A stretch of 64,000 nt of DNA, from assembly GCF_001625305.1 (NCBI RefSeq), contig NW_017803876.1:2910096-2974095 (forward strand). The letters run 5' to 3'. The translations under genes were made by a program, and so were the position numbers. This document shows positions 23,401 to 37,300 of the stretch, piece by piece; the first letter of the stretch is position 1, and each line of letters opens with the position of its first letter. The DNA is from Branchiostoma belcheri. Taxonomy: Eukaryota; Chordata; Leptocardii; Amphioxiformes; Branchiostomatidae. The notes under the pieces are model-generated. The model saw nothing but the letters and a program-made list of their open reading frames with translations, searched no databases and was not told where the DNA came from.

Positions 23401-26400
23401 GATGATATTTAGACAGGGTGTCATTTAACCTTGTAGGTACGGCTAGTATTTCCTGATACGCCCTCACACGCAGGGGGCGAGAGGTTTGTGAATCAACATG
23501 ACGTATTTACGGGTGATATGATTTATTTCATTTGTTTGATTTTCTATACAAAGCTGATAATTCTCACCCAGCTCTCAGTGGGCTCCAGGATAGCTTTGAT
23601 TACTTAACATTATAAGTACAACATAGAGCTCGGTCTGCAGAATAACATGTGAATTACCACTGATCTCACCGTGTGACACCAAAACTCATATATGACTTCA
23701 AAACAAGTATAAGACTAGTAGTGTTCTTGACGTATGACGTCTTGTATACACTGTCTGTGCTATATTCACAGTGTAATAAAAGTAAAGTGTAATAAAAATG
23801 GATTTCTCAAAGCTGAATTTTCAAAGTAAAATACAATATGAAAAAAATCTTATTTGCTTTCATTCTAAATAAACTGGCCCATTTATTTTCATTGTTATCA
23901 AACAGAATTTGTACCACTTTGATACCTTTTGTGTACCAATTGACCTACTTATGCTGCCCTTTTATGTTGCACCCAGATGTTTTTTTTCCCTTTTTTACAT
24001 TTTAAAATTACCAGGTGACCTACAACCATAAAACAATTGTATCCAATTTGCAGTCCTTGGAGGAGAAGAAGCACATTAAAATGCACATTCTGACCAGGGA
24101 TTGACCCTGCATCTGTGTGTTCATAAAAAAATTAGCATACATGGTAAGTACCATGCAAGACACTGATGACATCATGTCTACAAAACAGGGATGTGGCTCT
24201 ACACCAGTAATCTGTTGTCTACACACAAAGCAGTACAATCAGTGATGGCAAGAAAATCCTCAGACCCGCGGCTCTGACTTAAGCTATAGCAAGTTTGGGA
24301 AAAACAAAAGATGCAGCACATTGTTACTGTCAGAAGTGAACCCAGCTGGTAGGCATGGAACAAAGAAATTACTCTGATCTGGTACTTCATAATCATACGT
24401 GACTCATGCTGACTCTTGATTAAATCAAAAGAAATCCATTGTTATTTCTCTCACATATATCCTCACATTACCAGTAAAGCATGCTTCTTTCTCAGCTATA
24501 GCCTTTATTGATACTTAGTCTTTGAGACAGAACATGTTGACATTTTCAAAGTGACTGAACCATTCCACTGGAAAGTGCCATTACGTTATACTCGGGCCAT
24601 TTAAGATTTCCTACCAGTCTGTGCCGCGATGACGCCTATGAATTATCCGAGGGGAATAAGCATGTGGGTCGGGGTGACTAATTAAAATTCAGACCAAAAA
24701 TCGTCGCTTCTGCTCAGCTGATGACAAAAAGGGGCGGCTGCGCAGACGGGGTGACCTTTGGGTGCAAATTCAAGCCAGGATCCCAGATGACCACCATGAT
24801 TCTGGGTCATTACAGACATTTATATACAGCCGCATTTACATGGGACAACTGTCCAGTCTGGACTCCTGAGGGGAGCTGGGAGGAAAGGGTGCCATGATGT
24901 TAGTATAAGTGTGCTACAGGAAGAGGGGAGGCTTCAAACTTTTGAACTAATGAAAGTTCTTTAACACACTTTTAAAAAAACTTAAGAGATTCAAAACTTA
25001 ATATAAAAAATTGAGAGAGACAGCACCCAACACAGAGCACTCAGAACACACAAAGTACCATACTCTCATATATTATCACTAAAACTTCCCCTTTTTAATT
25101 AGGTGACATTTAGACTATTTTTTTTCATTCCCATATTAGGGAGATAATGTACAAAGGCTGAGGTGAGTTGCTGCTGTGTTTAGTTGTTAACTGTGTATTG
25201 CTTGTGGAGAAAAAACAGCTACTGCAGCGACATAATGAAAATGGCTCTGTATGACCTTGTCAGAAAGGTTTAAATGACACAGATTTTGACAGAAATGTAT
25301 TAGAAAGAAGGATATGAACTTAATCTACCATACCGCGGAACTTTTAGTGACTTAATTAAGCAGGATACAAAATGTGCCCTTGTGGGACACGTTGTTTGAT
25401 TTGACCTACACAATTCTGCAGCATCCACCTTGAAGGAAAACAAGATTGCCATTGCAGAATTGTGATTGAAATTTGCTGATGTTAATCTGCCTCAAGATTG
25501 GCAGGTCCCCTGGTCCCCTTAAGTGTGTGATCTTAATTGTGCCGCACTAATCAGGATCCCGTCTCCAGCTGCACACTCCGTCCTGCTCCCACCCATCCAT
25601 CACAACACCTGCCACTTACAAACATCAAATCACTAAATTACTCCTCACGTAATTAGTCGTCTTGTTTGCTAAGTCCAATCAAGCTCAGGACTCCTCTGTT
25701 TGTGTAATACGCGCCACACTTGTCACCACGCTGTGCCTTAATTCACGTTCAAATATGCGAGGGAACGCTGATTACTTAGGACTGAAACACGACAGAGTCC
25801 CGGGAGAGGAGGTCCGCCGGGAGAGGAGACAATTCATCAAGACAGATGAGTCAGGGAGCTTTATGTTGTGTGCCCATTGTGAGTATTGCATTCGACCCAC
25901 CAGATGTCAGGCTAGGTTTCACTTAACAATCTCTGCTGCTAATAACGTGCACAGGAATTAAAAATTTAGCAAGTTTTGTCTGGGAAGTCGGCTGCCTCAC
26001 CCCCATCCGGCACACTGGTCCCTGCCAAATATTCTTAAACCACAGACAGATCATGTACTATTACCCCATTATGGGGTTTACAAGGACTTGCAATGTCAAA
26101 AACAGCAACACAGCCATTGCCGGGTTTATTACACAATAATTACTGCATTATATTAAGATTGCAGCCATCCTTACACACCATGTACTTTGCCCAAAATTAA
26201 ACAGTGATTCAGTGGTTACATGCTTCTCTGCATGGTTACAAAGACTCAGATGCATGGTTGATTTTGTTTTTAATAGAGAAATAAATAGAATTTTTATCAT
26301 GTTTCCATTTCCACCTCTGCAAGCACCAGAGGTTTTGGGGGAGGTGGCTGTAACTGCATTTCATAAAACAATGGTGGTAAACACTGGAAACGACATTGTT

Positions 26401-28159
26401 GGGGGTAACTCAAGGGCAATGCAGAATCTCATTTCTTGATGGTGATGCCACATTTGCAGCTTGACTTTGACAAGAGAAATGTATCCACTCCCACTGCAGC
26501 ACCACATGCTGCGAAATTAGTCATTCCACAGAAGTCTCAATCAGCCATAGGGCTTCTACGTCCATTTTAAAAAGTTTTTCCAAGTAGCAAGGGAGTCTTC
26601 ATTGCATGATCCCCCATTTGTGCAGCATCCCCTTGAGGTTACTACACAGTCTGAAGTGTCACTGGCGATCAGAGTTCCACTAATGTCCCCGTCACTTCAG
26701 ATCCTGGATTGCTCGGTGAGGCGCCGTTAAAGTCCTGCTTGTCGGGGTGCTTCATAAACCTCAAGAACAATCTCGGCAACACTCACGGCACTGCGGGCCT
26801 CTCCAAACAACTGCACTAAGATGGAAACAACCCTTCAGAAACCTGTTACAGCCTGTATCCTTGTTGGAAGAGTGGAGGGCTTACACACTTTACATCATAC
26901 CTGTGATAAGGTGACACCGTTTAGAAGTGGGGCAGACTTGTTCAAAGCACATCTTTCAGAACCGAAGTTCTTGGTCCTGTGTAATTGACATCTTGCTATT
27001 GGCAGGGATGGGAACTGAAGCATTTGATAGAAAAGATTTTGTGGCAAGGTGCCACCTGCAAACTGTGAAGTAACTAATACTACGTCAGAGAAAAACAGCC
27101 AAACATGGTGGTTAACGAATTGACACCAAGTGGGGGCTTATATTAAAGTGCATTACTTCGAGCAGGCTATGGATTGTACAGTAACCTTTTACAATTGTTC
27201 CAACTGAACCCATGTTAGGAGCTGTGAGGTTGACAAGTCAGTTTTCTCCTACAAATAAATTTACCAACATTACTTCAATAATATTACTTCAATCAGCAAA
27301 AAACATACCCATAAAAACACACTTCACTAAACATTTCACATGTCTTACTACGGGTACTGTTTCTCAGCTACTGTGTTGACTGAAATGATAGCAGCATCAT
27401 GAAGCCCAGTTCAAGTACCAGCATCTGTAATGTACAAGAGCTCTCAAGTAGCCTGGACACCCACCAGATGGTTAAATTTAATCCACTCCTTACCCACCCC
27501 ACTTATCAAACTGTACCTCTACCACGAACTCTTAAAAAAAATTTTGTAGTACAAAAAGCTATGTGACAAAATAAAATTAATGTTTCTGACATATGTCAAC
27601 ATATATACAAGATGTTGCGGCAGAGATCTACATGTTCTTATACTGCTTCAAGACTATAACAGTATACACAGATGACATTTTCATGAATATTGGTAGTCAA
27701 AGCAACATAACAAAACACAGTAAAACCTGATATGTGTAAAAAGAATCCTGTCATTTGTAAAAAAAATGATCCTATAGGCTTGCTTTGTATAAAAACTCCT
27801 CATTTGCCAGTCACCTATTAATCACCTATAATTATATATGTATGATGATGTTAACCTCAACCTAATTGGCTTAAGTCACTTATATGAAATTCCCATTATT
27901 CACCACAAACAGGATATGGGCATTTTGTAATTAAATATGCAAATAAGATACTAATCCATATTCCTTGATGTTTTTTTCCCAACCAAATTACATATGTCCC
28001 TAGTATGAAAGTCCTGCCCTAACACAGAAGACTAATATTGCATTTTCTTATTAATTATGCAAACCAAGCCCTACTTTGCATAATCTATGTCTAATCTGGG
28101 CCATATTTGCACAAAGTACTTTTGGCAAGAGGTCAGTTTACTGCTGACAGCCATGATAA
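17491..28159. other. Prox 3' region and intergenic desert, no gene seen
   Basis: It begins with the Prox 3' untranslated region, whose end I could not place because no clear AATAAA occurs nearby (ATTAAA around 19.38 kb is one weak option). The rest is AT-rich with only short open frames and no splice-bounded conserved peptide. Its size beside a developmental transcription factor suggests cis-regulatory DNA, which is inference only. Confidence 0.6.
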
Positions 28160-28352
28160 TTATTCCACGTCTTCCTGAAGTGTTCTTGCTGCAGCGTCTA
28201 TAGTGAAGGTCAGGATTGCCAGCTGTCTCTTGAAGGTCTCCCATGCAGTGTCTGGATCTTCACTGTGATCTACTGCAAACAGGGCATCCTGCAGGCCGGG
28301 GAACGAGGAACTTGCATAGACGTCGTGCAGACTGGGAGCAACAACTAGATGC
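28160..28352 (-). CDS. FOLH1-like: FOLH1-like exon 17 (C-terminus)
   Basis: Encodes [20 protein letters not shown] through [10 protein letters not shown] and a TAA stop, matching human VIYAPSSHNKYAGESFPGI and its end. Confidence 0.95.
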
Positions 28353-31300
28353 CTGCAACAGAAAAATGAAACTCATGTTAGAAATACATGTAAAGGGATC
28401 TCAAACCAGTTTAGCTCACTGACGAGCAACTCTTCCACTAGTTGTGACAGAAAGAACAAACCTAATATGCAGCATTTACAGTCTCATTGTACCAGGAAAC
28501 TCTGTTAGCTGCTTTAACAAGTACAATGTACAGTAGGCCTTGGCTTAATGTCCCGTTCTAAGGACTGCAACCCTTTCCAGTAGCATGCATGTCGTGTGAA
28601 CAACAACAGACTGGATTTGAACTCCCAACCTCTTAGATCTGAGACAAGGGTTGCTAACTACAGGATTACTAACACTAAATGACATTCTAGTTCAGTGCAA
28701 TGACCTAATGATGACAGGTGTACCATACCTCCCAGCTCTGAATGAAGTTCATAGTTGGGAACTTTTTGCTTTTATACTTTCCTTTCCACCAAGTGTTTAG
28801 GATTTTTTTGCCTACATAATACCAGTCTCAGTTTAAAAATTAGTGTATACAGTAGGACAGTCACTGAAACTGGTACATACATACATGGCACATACATCAG
28901 TTCACCTGTACATTACAGATTAAGCAATTAACTTCTGGCATTCAGAAAACTTTCATACAAAATGTATACCACAGCAAGTAAAAAGTATTTTATGCAGCAG
29001 ACATGCATGTATACTGGCATTTTTTATGCCATGGAGCAGGTGACACTTATTTCACAAGCCAACATCTTAATGAATAAAACATAACTGCTTCAGCCTGTTG
29101 ATGATAACATCCCAGCTCTTAAAAAGGGAATGGCGCCTGGCATATAACTTTTACTGCTCACTTATTTTCCTCCTCGGCTCCTCTACAACCTGTGACAGAT
29201 TCTCCCTATGTTCATCACCTTCATCATAAGCAGGGGGACAATAAGAATCCTAAGTATATTCCCCCAGGCCGACCCATTCAAGCACAAGCACTTAATTCAA
29301 ACTTGGTCATAAAAGTATGGCTCTAACTGCTTCCCGTGTACGTCCCTTTGATGTATCTGGAGGCCATGGGCTATAAACAAAACAGTCCTTATGCTTCACT
29401 TGAACAACAATTAAGGAAAAAAGGGCCTGATTTCCGGATATCTTCCTTTCAAGAAGATTAGGTGGTAAAGTCATGATCGTTCATTAGAAGGGATCTCCCT
29501 GGAAATTGCCGCTCCTTGTCCCTCGTACTGAGAGAATACATGAAGAACCTCAGCCATTGAATCCGTCCTACTGACAGGTCCCCGAGGACCCTGTGTCATC
29601 ACCAATGGGTCTATGGGAAGGCTGATTACCAGGAAAAATCAGGCACTTAGGAGCAACATAACGTTCAGCTTTAGGACTGTAATCTTGCCCAACATTAATA
29701 AGGAGCATTGTTAGCCCTGCAAAGAAGCACTTTAGTGCTCCCAATCAAGGGTTAATGTACGGATATTACCAAGGGAGGATGGCAGGCACCACTTAGTCAG
29801 GCACACACAGGCCACCTGAGAAACAGGCAAGACCCACTCCTGTGCATTAGTGTGTGGCGGAAAACTTTCAGTTTGAAGGCAACAAGAAAACTTTATCTTT
29901 AGACATCTGCCATTTTCAAGCTGCACAATTTGTAGCCTCTGCGTCAGCGTGAAGGGGAACATTTTTTTATTGGACGGGAAACATTGTACGAGGAAGTGCT
30001 CCACCGGTGGTGTGTGTCACATTAAAGGGAAAACGACACAGTAAAGTGGAGTGGAGTGGTGGCTGTAAAATACCACATGCAGAAGAAATACACGTACATC
30101 AATGCAGGTTACTGAGAAATCTGCCTCTGAGTGCTGACTAATTGCTCAATATATAGAGGTCGTTAGAGTCACGACTGACTCATGGTTTATACATTTTCCT
30201 TCTCAAGAAAGGAACTTACTGATAACAAGACGACTGTTCACATTTTTGTATTCTATTTCTCACATTTTGTGCCTTAACTGCCCCAAATAGATTTGGAAAC
30301 TTGGATGACCAAGCCATTGGAAAGAAAACCTTTGTTTCAGCACCAAGGACAGACCTGTTATTCACTGCTACATTACTGTTCTAAATATGAATAAAATTCT
30401 TCCTCACAATGAAACAATTACAAATACAGGTCAGGTTGTATGATTCAAGCAGCTTCATTTGTAACAATTTAAATTACAACTTTATTTCAGACATTACTTT
30501 GTGTCAAAATATCAAGTGATTTAAAAAAATCAGACCACAATTTTTTCGCCATTCATCCATCAGATCTTGAAATGTCAAATATTTTGTCTCTGGAGTGTTG
30601 CCACATACAGAGTGGATAAAATGTATTGTACAGAACCATGACAGAGTGAGGCTAGTCTTAACCTTCTCCCTACTAAGGCAGGCCTTTATCAATAACACTG
30701 ACTAGTAACAGGGTTAGGCAGCAGGAAGAAGGTTAAGAGGTAAAAGGGACAGCCTGGCCTATGAACAGAGACAGGATCCTTTAGATGACCCCTGATGGAG
30801 TAACGGAGACACAGTGGCTCAGGGAGCCAAGGTTACCTGGCTAGAGGACGGCCGGGCAAGCCCTCTGGCTCAATGAAGGCTCGCTCCAGATACATGACCT
30901 TGTCATTCATCTTCCGCACCGCAAACGGGCTGGGCAAAACAAAAAGCAGGTGAAGGGGTCAACATTCCCAGCAGTTTCTGGTTTACCTAGAGTTGGTGAC
31001 GGTGAAAGTTCTATTTTTGGGAAGGAAGGGTGTACATGTCAAACAAAAATATACTCTTAAGTTCTTCTGCTTTGCAGTACAAATTGACAAGACGCATTTG
31101 TGAGCTTTGCTAACATTCATTCTTGACCTATTTTAATAAGAAGTAATAAGAAAAAGGTAAGTAAACTGCACACTAGATGAAGACATCATTGAATAGTATC
31201 AAATTTTACCTCATACTAGGAGACTGGCCATTATATTCTGCTTCATTCCCTTGACACTACAAGACTTTAAAAAGTGATATATAGCAGGAAGAGAACAGCA

Positions 31301-34300
31301 GCAGAGTGTCCTTTAAACACTCCCTTCTCTCCTGCCTGGTGCGTACATCAATGTTTCAGTGACAAAGACCAGATCGTGTATGAACAGTCCTCACTTGTTT
31401 CTATCAATGACACGTCTCTGCTGCTCCAGGTGTGTGGCTGCCTGGGAGAACTTCTGCACAGCAGCTTTTAGTCCATCTGAAAAGCAGCAAGGATCTATCA
31501 ATCAAACTTTACACAGTGCGGCTTCTTCTGGGGAATAGTTTAACAAGTGAGATCAGTTGTGGCAGCACAGAAGAGCCTCCCATGCGGTGTAACCACAACT
31601 ATTACCAACTTTTGCGATCTAGAAGTTATCTGCAATACTCAAAAGAGGCCCTGATACCATCGCAAATAGTAAATCTGTCAACATTAATGTGAATGATAAA
31701 CCCTTCCAGTCTCTACAGAGTTGAGGGTTGAGTTCTTCTTCCTCCACAGAGGCATGATAAACTTTATGTCTGGTTCTAGAGACTAGACCTAAAGTTTCCT
31801 TCCAATATTGTGAATGACTTTTGTTGCGAGTTTATCTTTCACTTAACTTTATTGAGTTTTACCAGTAGGATAGATGTAATGGAAAACACAGCATATAAAC
31901 ACAGGTTACCTAGACTGATGTTCTTTTCATCCAGCTTGTCTTTAGCAGCCTGTTCAAACTCCTCCAAGGTTTTCTGCAGAAAGTCTGCGTAGTCCTCGAC
32001 ACCGAGTGGGATGAGGAGGGAGTCGGCCATGTTGCGTGCGAGCTCCCCCCAGATCTGAACGAGGGCCCGGTGGTACAGGAAGTTTGGGTCGATGAATTTC
32101 TTCACGTAGTCGTAGGTCTCGTAGGCTGAGTGGTACATGGCGTAGGTGGAGATGGGGTATTTTTTCTGGTAAAAAAGATGACGCAAAGGAAAATGATATA
32201 CAAGTACCTAGGTGGTAAAGAGTCAAAAATCTTTACTCATAAGAATTTGTACCTTGAATATGTGATAACACATGTCTTATGATAGGGATTCCTCCCAGTC
32301 TGTAAGTTTTAGACCTATACATCTTTACAAAGCTGGCATGAAGACAGATTTTGTGGCTCCTACTTCTCTTTTATAGCTTGTTGGTACTGTGAAAAAAAGT
32401 CAGATTGTGAAAGAAGACAGTTATGCCCTGGTGACCATACACTTACCCGGTCATAGTCGTATCTCATGTCCACACAGGTCACACCAACCCTGTCCAACAG
32501 GACGGTGTAGTCACTACCTGAGCCAATACCTTCAATCCTACAGCAGGCAAGGAACAGGGATAACAACAAGCAAAATGAGAATGACAATCCCCTCCTTTTA
32601 TTTGACATAATGTTGGAAAATGATTTAAAGTACACACAGGACGTATTCTAGATAAGTGAACACAGCGTACATGTCATCTGGTTTCATGTGTTTCCAGGTG
32701 TCATACACGGTCGGACGACCTTGCTTGACCTCCTCAGGGTTGGGTTGGACCTGCAAAAATTGTGAGGCACAAATAAGGATGATGTGACAAATTATCATGT
32801 CCCACTACTCAACCTATCCACTGTCCCTAGGGGAATGCAGGTACACATGTATACATGTATGTACAAATGTAAATGTATGACTGTTAGTGAAGATAGTGTA
32901 GCAGAAGTCTTTGAACAGGTGTTCCAACCACCTGTTTGTTCAAAGGCATCTAGAAGTACAGTTTCGTTTCTAAGATTTCAAGGTTGACAGAAAAAAATGC
33001 TTTCCTGAAGACAGTCACACTTTGCAATTTGTGTTTCTTTCTTTCTAACTTTACAAGAGGATTTATCATAACGGTGGTCTAAGGAAACAGAAAGCAGAAG
33101 AGATTATTGTTTGGCAATACCTTTCCATTGTATTTCTTTGAATTCAAATTCTTCAGTAACCTAGAACATGTTTTTTCTTAAACAACCCTGTCAAATCTAC
33201 AATTAGAACTCAAACATTTTGCACTGATAGAAACATAACATTACATAACACAACACAATGCAACAAAACATAAGATAATATCCTGATAAAGATACAATGT
33301 ACACTTACTACTTTGTTTCTTTTTTTATGTGCAGTAAAACTAAACAGTGTATGCCTGGAGATGCGAAAAGTTGCATTGAAAGCAATGACCATATTCGTAC
33401 CTGCTTGGTGGCATTGTAAAGGGCCTGATACAGAGGTGGGGTGGACTTAATCCTGGGTGTGGCTTGGCCTGGGGTATTCAATTCAAAAGCAAATCTGTGA
33501 ACACCATATTAGTTACCTACGTAATGTGGTTCTGAAACATATTTTTCTACTATAAGAAAACAAACATTTCAACATTGTAAATAACAAAACAAGTGTGACA
33601 ACATGGACATAAAATTGCAACAAGAAGACAGATTTCTGATATGGAACATGTTCTTACGCCAGTCCCATTTTAGACAACACTGGTTCAAGGATACAGAGAT
33701 CCGGTGTACTGTAGTACACAGGTGGGTAAAGCATGGCAGGTTTCTAAGTAATAAAGCATGGCACTATTTTCATGCTTATTCCAGCAGGTACCTTACCTTG
33801 AACAGCAATGTCAACATTGACGTAGGCCACAGCTTTTTGTCCCAGGGTCTTGATATTGTCCTACAGTTAGACACAACATAAGCTGTCTTTATGTTTTCAA
33901 CCATGACCCTTTTAAAAAGCACTCTACCATCCGTAGGTCCGCTTGTGTGTTTACATGTATGCTGCAAAGCCATTGTACTAATCTTATACAGTATACAAAG
34001 TCAAATGATGCCAAACATAAGACATATGTACTGATGTAAAAAAAAAAAGAACTAAAAATTGAGAAACATTTTTTCTGGCATTAGGCTCAGTGGCTGGTGG
34101 CCTGTTTTGCTGGCATGGAAAAATGATGATCTTTACTTTACATAAATTCTTAAATGATAACCCTTAGGTATCCACCTGCAAATATCCAATAATTAATGTC
34201 TTATCTAGCAAGTTTTAAAAAGGCTATTTCTATCAAATTCTTTGTAAATATCTACTGTACAGTTTACATTGTATGTGATTTGCAGTCACTATCAATATGT

Positions 34301-37300
34301 TTTGGGAACACATTTTATGTTTAGGGAACGTATTCTGCGGTAAATGTTGAGATGTACATTTTGTATCTATTTTTAGCGGCGAATAATTGTGTACACATGT
34401 GTTCTTCTGAGTTATCCCTTATCTAATAGTCTGAAGGTAGTTGGGCAACCTTGCTCGTACTTTGTCATATATGTCAGCTGAACAAATTTAGTAAGACACA
34501 GATAAATATTATGAATCTGTCTCACCTCTGTCCACTCCGAGGAGCCGATGAGTCCGTACTCCTCAGCCCCCCAGCTGCAGAACACAACTGTGCGCCGCGG
34601 TCTCCAACCTGAAATCATACGGACTGCGTTTGTTTCTTGCCTTAACTCTTCAGTCCATGGAAACTGTTTGCTTAGAGAAAGTGTGCAAGTGCCAGCCATG
34701 TGTTTGTAACATCTGCTCTGGATACGATTGAAGCCAGAAGAGTTAGCTCATTCCTTTGTCAAACACATCCTCAACACAACAATGACATGATTATAAAATG
34801 GTTAATCCATTCAGATATCTTCATACATAGTAACTGCTGGCAGCACTACATCAGTCTGTGTCAAACACATCCCCACCACAGACAATGGCATTATAAAACA
34901 GCTAATCCACTCTAACAGCTAATCTACATCAAACATAGTTACTTCTGGCAGTCTGATTTGCAAACAGCATAATCTAGCCACAACTGTGTATGGCAGTATT
35001 TCATGTTAAATGTATTTGTATGTTGTTTCTTAATTACAAACTGACGTGGGCCATGTGCCTGAAGCAATATGGCAGTCAGTCATGCAACACTGTCATAAAA
35101 TTCCGAATGACTAAGGAGCTGCTGCTTGTAGTCAGAAGTAAGGTTTGCATTCAGAATGATTGTTTGATCAATGCTGGTGCAAAATACCTTCCAAGAAAAC
35201 AACAGGATACTGTACATTTTAGAGATTTTGTTAGGCAAAATAACCAGGATTTTATACCTCAAAGAAGATTACACAAAAACAAAAGACTCCCCTCCCTCTT
35301 CCATGTATCTAATCATCTGTAATCCCACTTGTTGCCTACTCCCTAATCCATCTCCTGGGTAGGAAGCCCCAAATTGGCCTTTGCACTCCTGGATCAATGG
35401 CACAGCTTACAGGGCTTACGGGGACTTACAGACCTGCGATCAAGATCAATGGTGCCCACACAGACCGGAGAACAGTCCAGCCTTGACTATCACAAGTACA
35501 AGGGGAGGCCATAACTCTCATAAGCACTCAGGGTAGGCTTGTATCAAGGAACCAATCCTCAACATCAATTCTCAACTCTATCTGCCATGGGGTAAAGGAG
35601 CTAAAACTTAGCTGGGAGATCCAAGGAGAGTACTTTGTTTTCTCTTCAATACTTGATGTGATAACCTAGATTACACTGGTACCTAGCTGAAATTATATTA
35701 AACCAAGCCACTGCAACCCTGTCTTGAAATTATGCTTCCTGCTTTCAATCTTTGTTATCTTGTTGTTGCTATTGAGGTCAGAGTAAATTCATTGCAATGT
35801 TGCATTTTATTGTACCATATGTATGCACACGCATATAGACTTCCTGATTTGGTTTCTATAGTTGAATATGACTGCTACAGATAAGTTGGAACACATTTCA
35901 GATCATAGATTAGAACTATAAAGGCTTCAGAATGACTGATGTTCTGAGCACCACCATGGAATTGAAATCCTTGACCTCAATCTCAAGAAATCCTTAGATG
36001 CAAACTGATGGATCCGAGACATTGTCTGTTCCCACAAGATTACTCAGGAAAGACAACAGGACTAGACTGAAATGGAGAGGAAAGTTTTCAGTGCGACAAC
36101 ATGTATGTCTTATTACAAGTACAAATACATACAATCCTCTACAATGTGTGCCATATTCACAGAGAAAAAGGCAGGAATGGTACTATATATGTAATGGCAC
36201 ATACAGCAATACAGTTAGACACATTTTGAATTGTATACTACACTTCACCAAACTAAATGTAGTTGGAAGGTGAAATGTTCTTCCACAAAGTCACATGTTT
36301 CATGGCTGCGGAACAATGAATAATGGGTACAATGGGAACACACAAAGCCCGAAAATATAATAGTGCTATAAATACTAACAGTGACAATCCATTGATAAAG
36401 TGTGCCTATGTGTTGGCAATTTTACATCCTGAAAGCATGGGATCCCCTCATTTGTCGTATCTGATCCCCATTACTGCGTGCAGTGCAGTTTGCTTGAAAC
36501 TGCAGAAGATCTATTAGTATGGGGAAAAGCCGCCATCATATGGATCCACCAACCTTGGCCATCAATTACCTGTACTTAAGTTTGTCAAAAGTAGAGCTGG
36601 TATCACGGATTCCTTCCCATGTCTGCCCAACACTGCTCAATATTGCATGACGCTGGCTGAGCAGATTTTCATTGGATTGATCGTGATTTTGGCTTAAATA
36701 AGAGGATTTTCCTCATTGTGTGGCACTAAGCTGGGGGCTTGTGGGTTTGCGACATGGAAAGGTACAGAGATCATTGAATCATCTTCAATCACTGGGAGGC
36801 AAGCTCTTGGAAGACATTTCTGTATCCGGCAGAAGCTGTCACACTCGAAGGCTTGATCTAAGGTAGCATAGGTCCCAAGCCACAACACCTATCTCTGATC
36901 AAACCAATATGGAAGTGCAAAGGACCACTGAATGAGGAGGCACTTTTAGGTCCCATTTGGTTTGAGATGCATTTTCCATGTTTCGGTTTGAAGCCATGAC
37001 GGTAAGGATACTTGATCAGTCCCTGCACTTTGTGACTTATCGGGACTTGCTCCAGGATGTCACTTAATTGCAGAGTGCACTTTATGGCACCAGGTCAGGC
37101 AAACTGGCTTTACTTTCTCACTCTTAAAGGATGAAAGGTTTTACCTTATTTCATCTGCACTCCATTACGTAGGTTTATGATCTTCAGAAGTTGTTGCTCT
37201 TTGAGGGGCTTGCAACTACAAATCACATCAAGCAAAATAAGACAACATTGATACTACTTCTGTCCATTGCACTCTTTAGTAAGGGGAACATTACTCTAGA

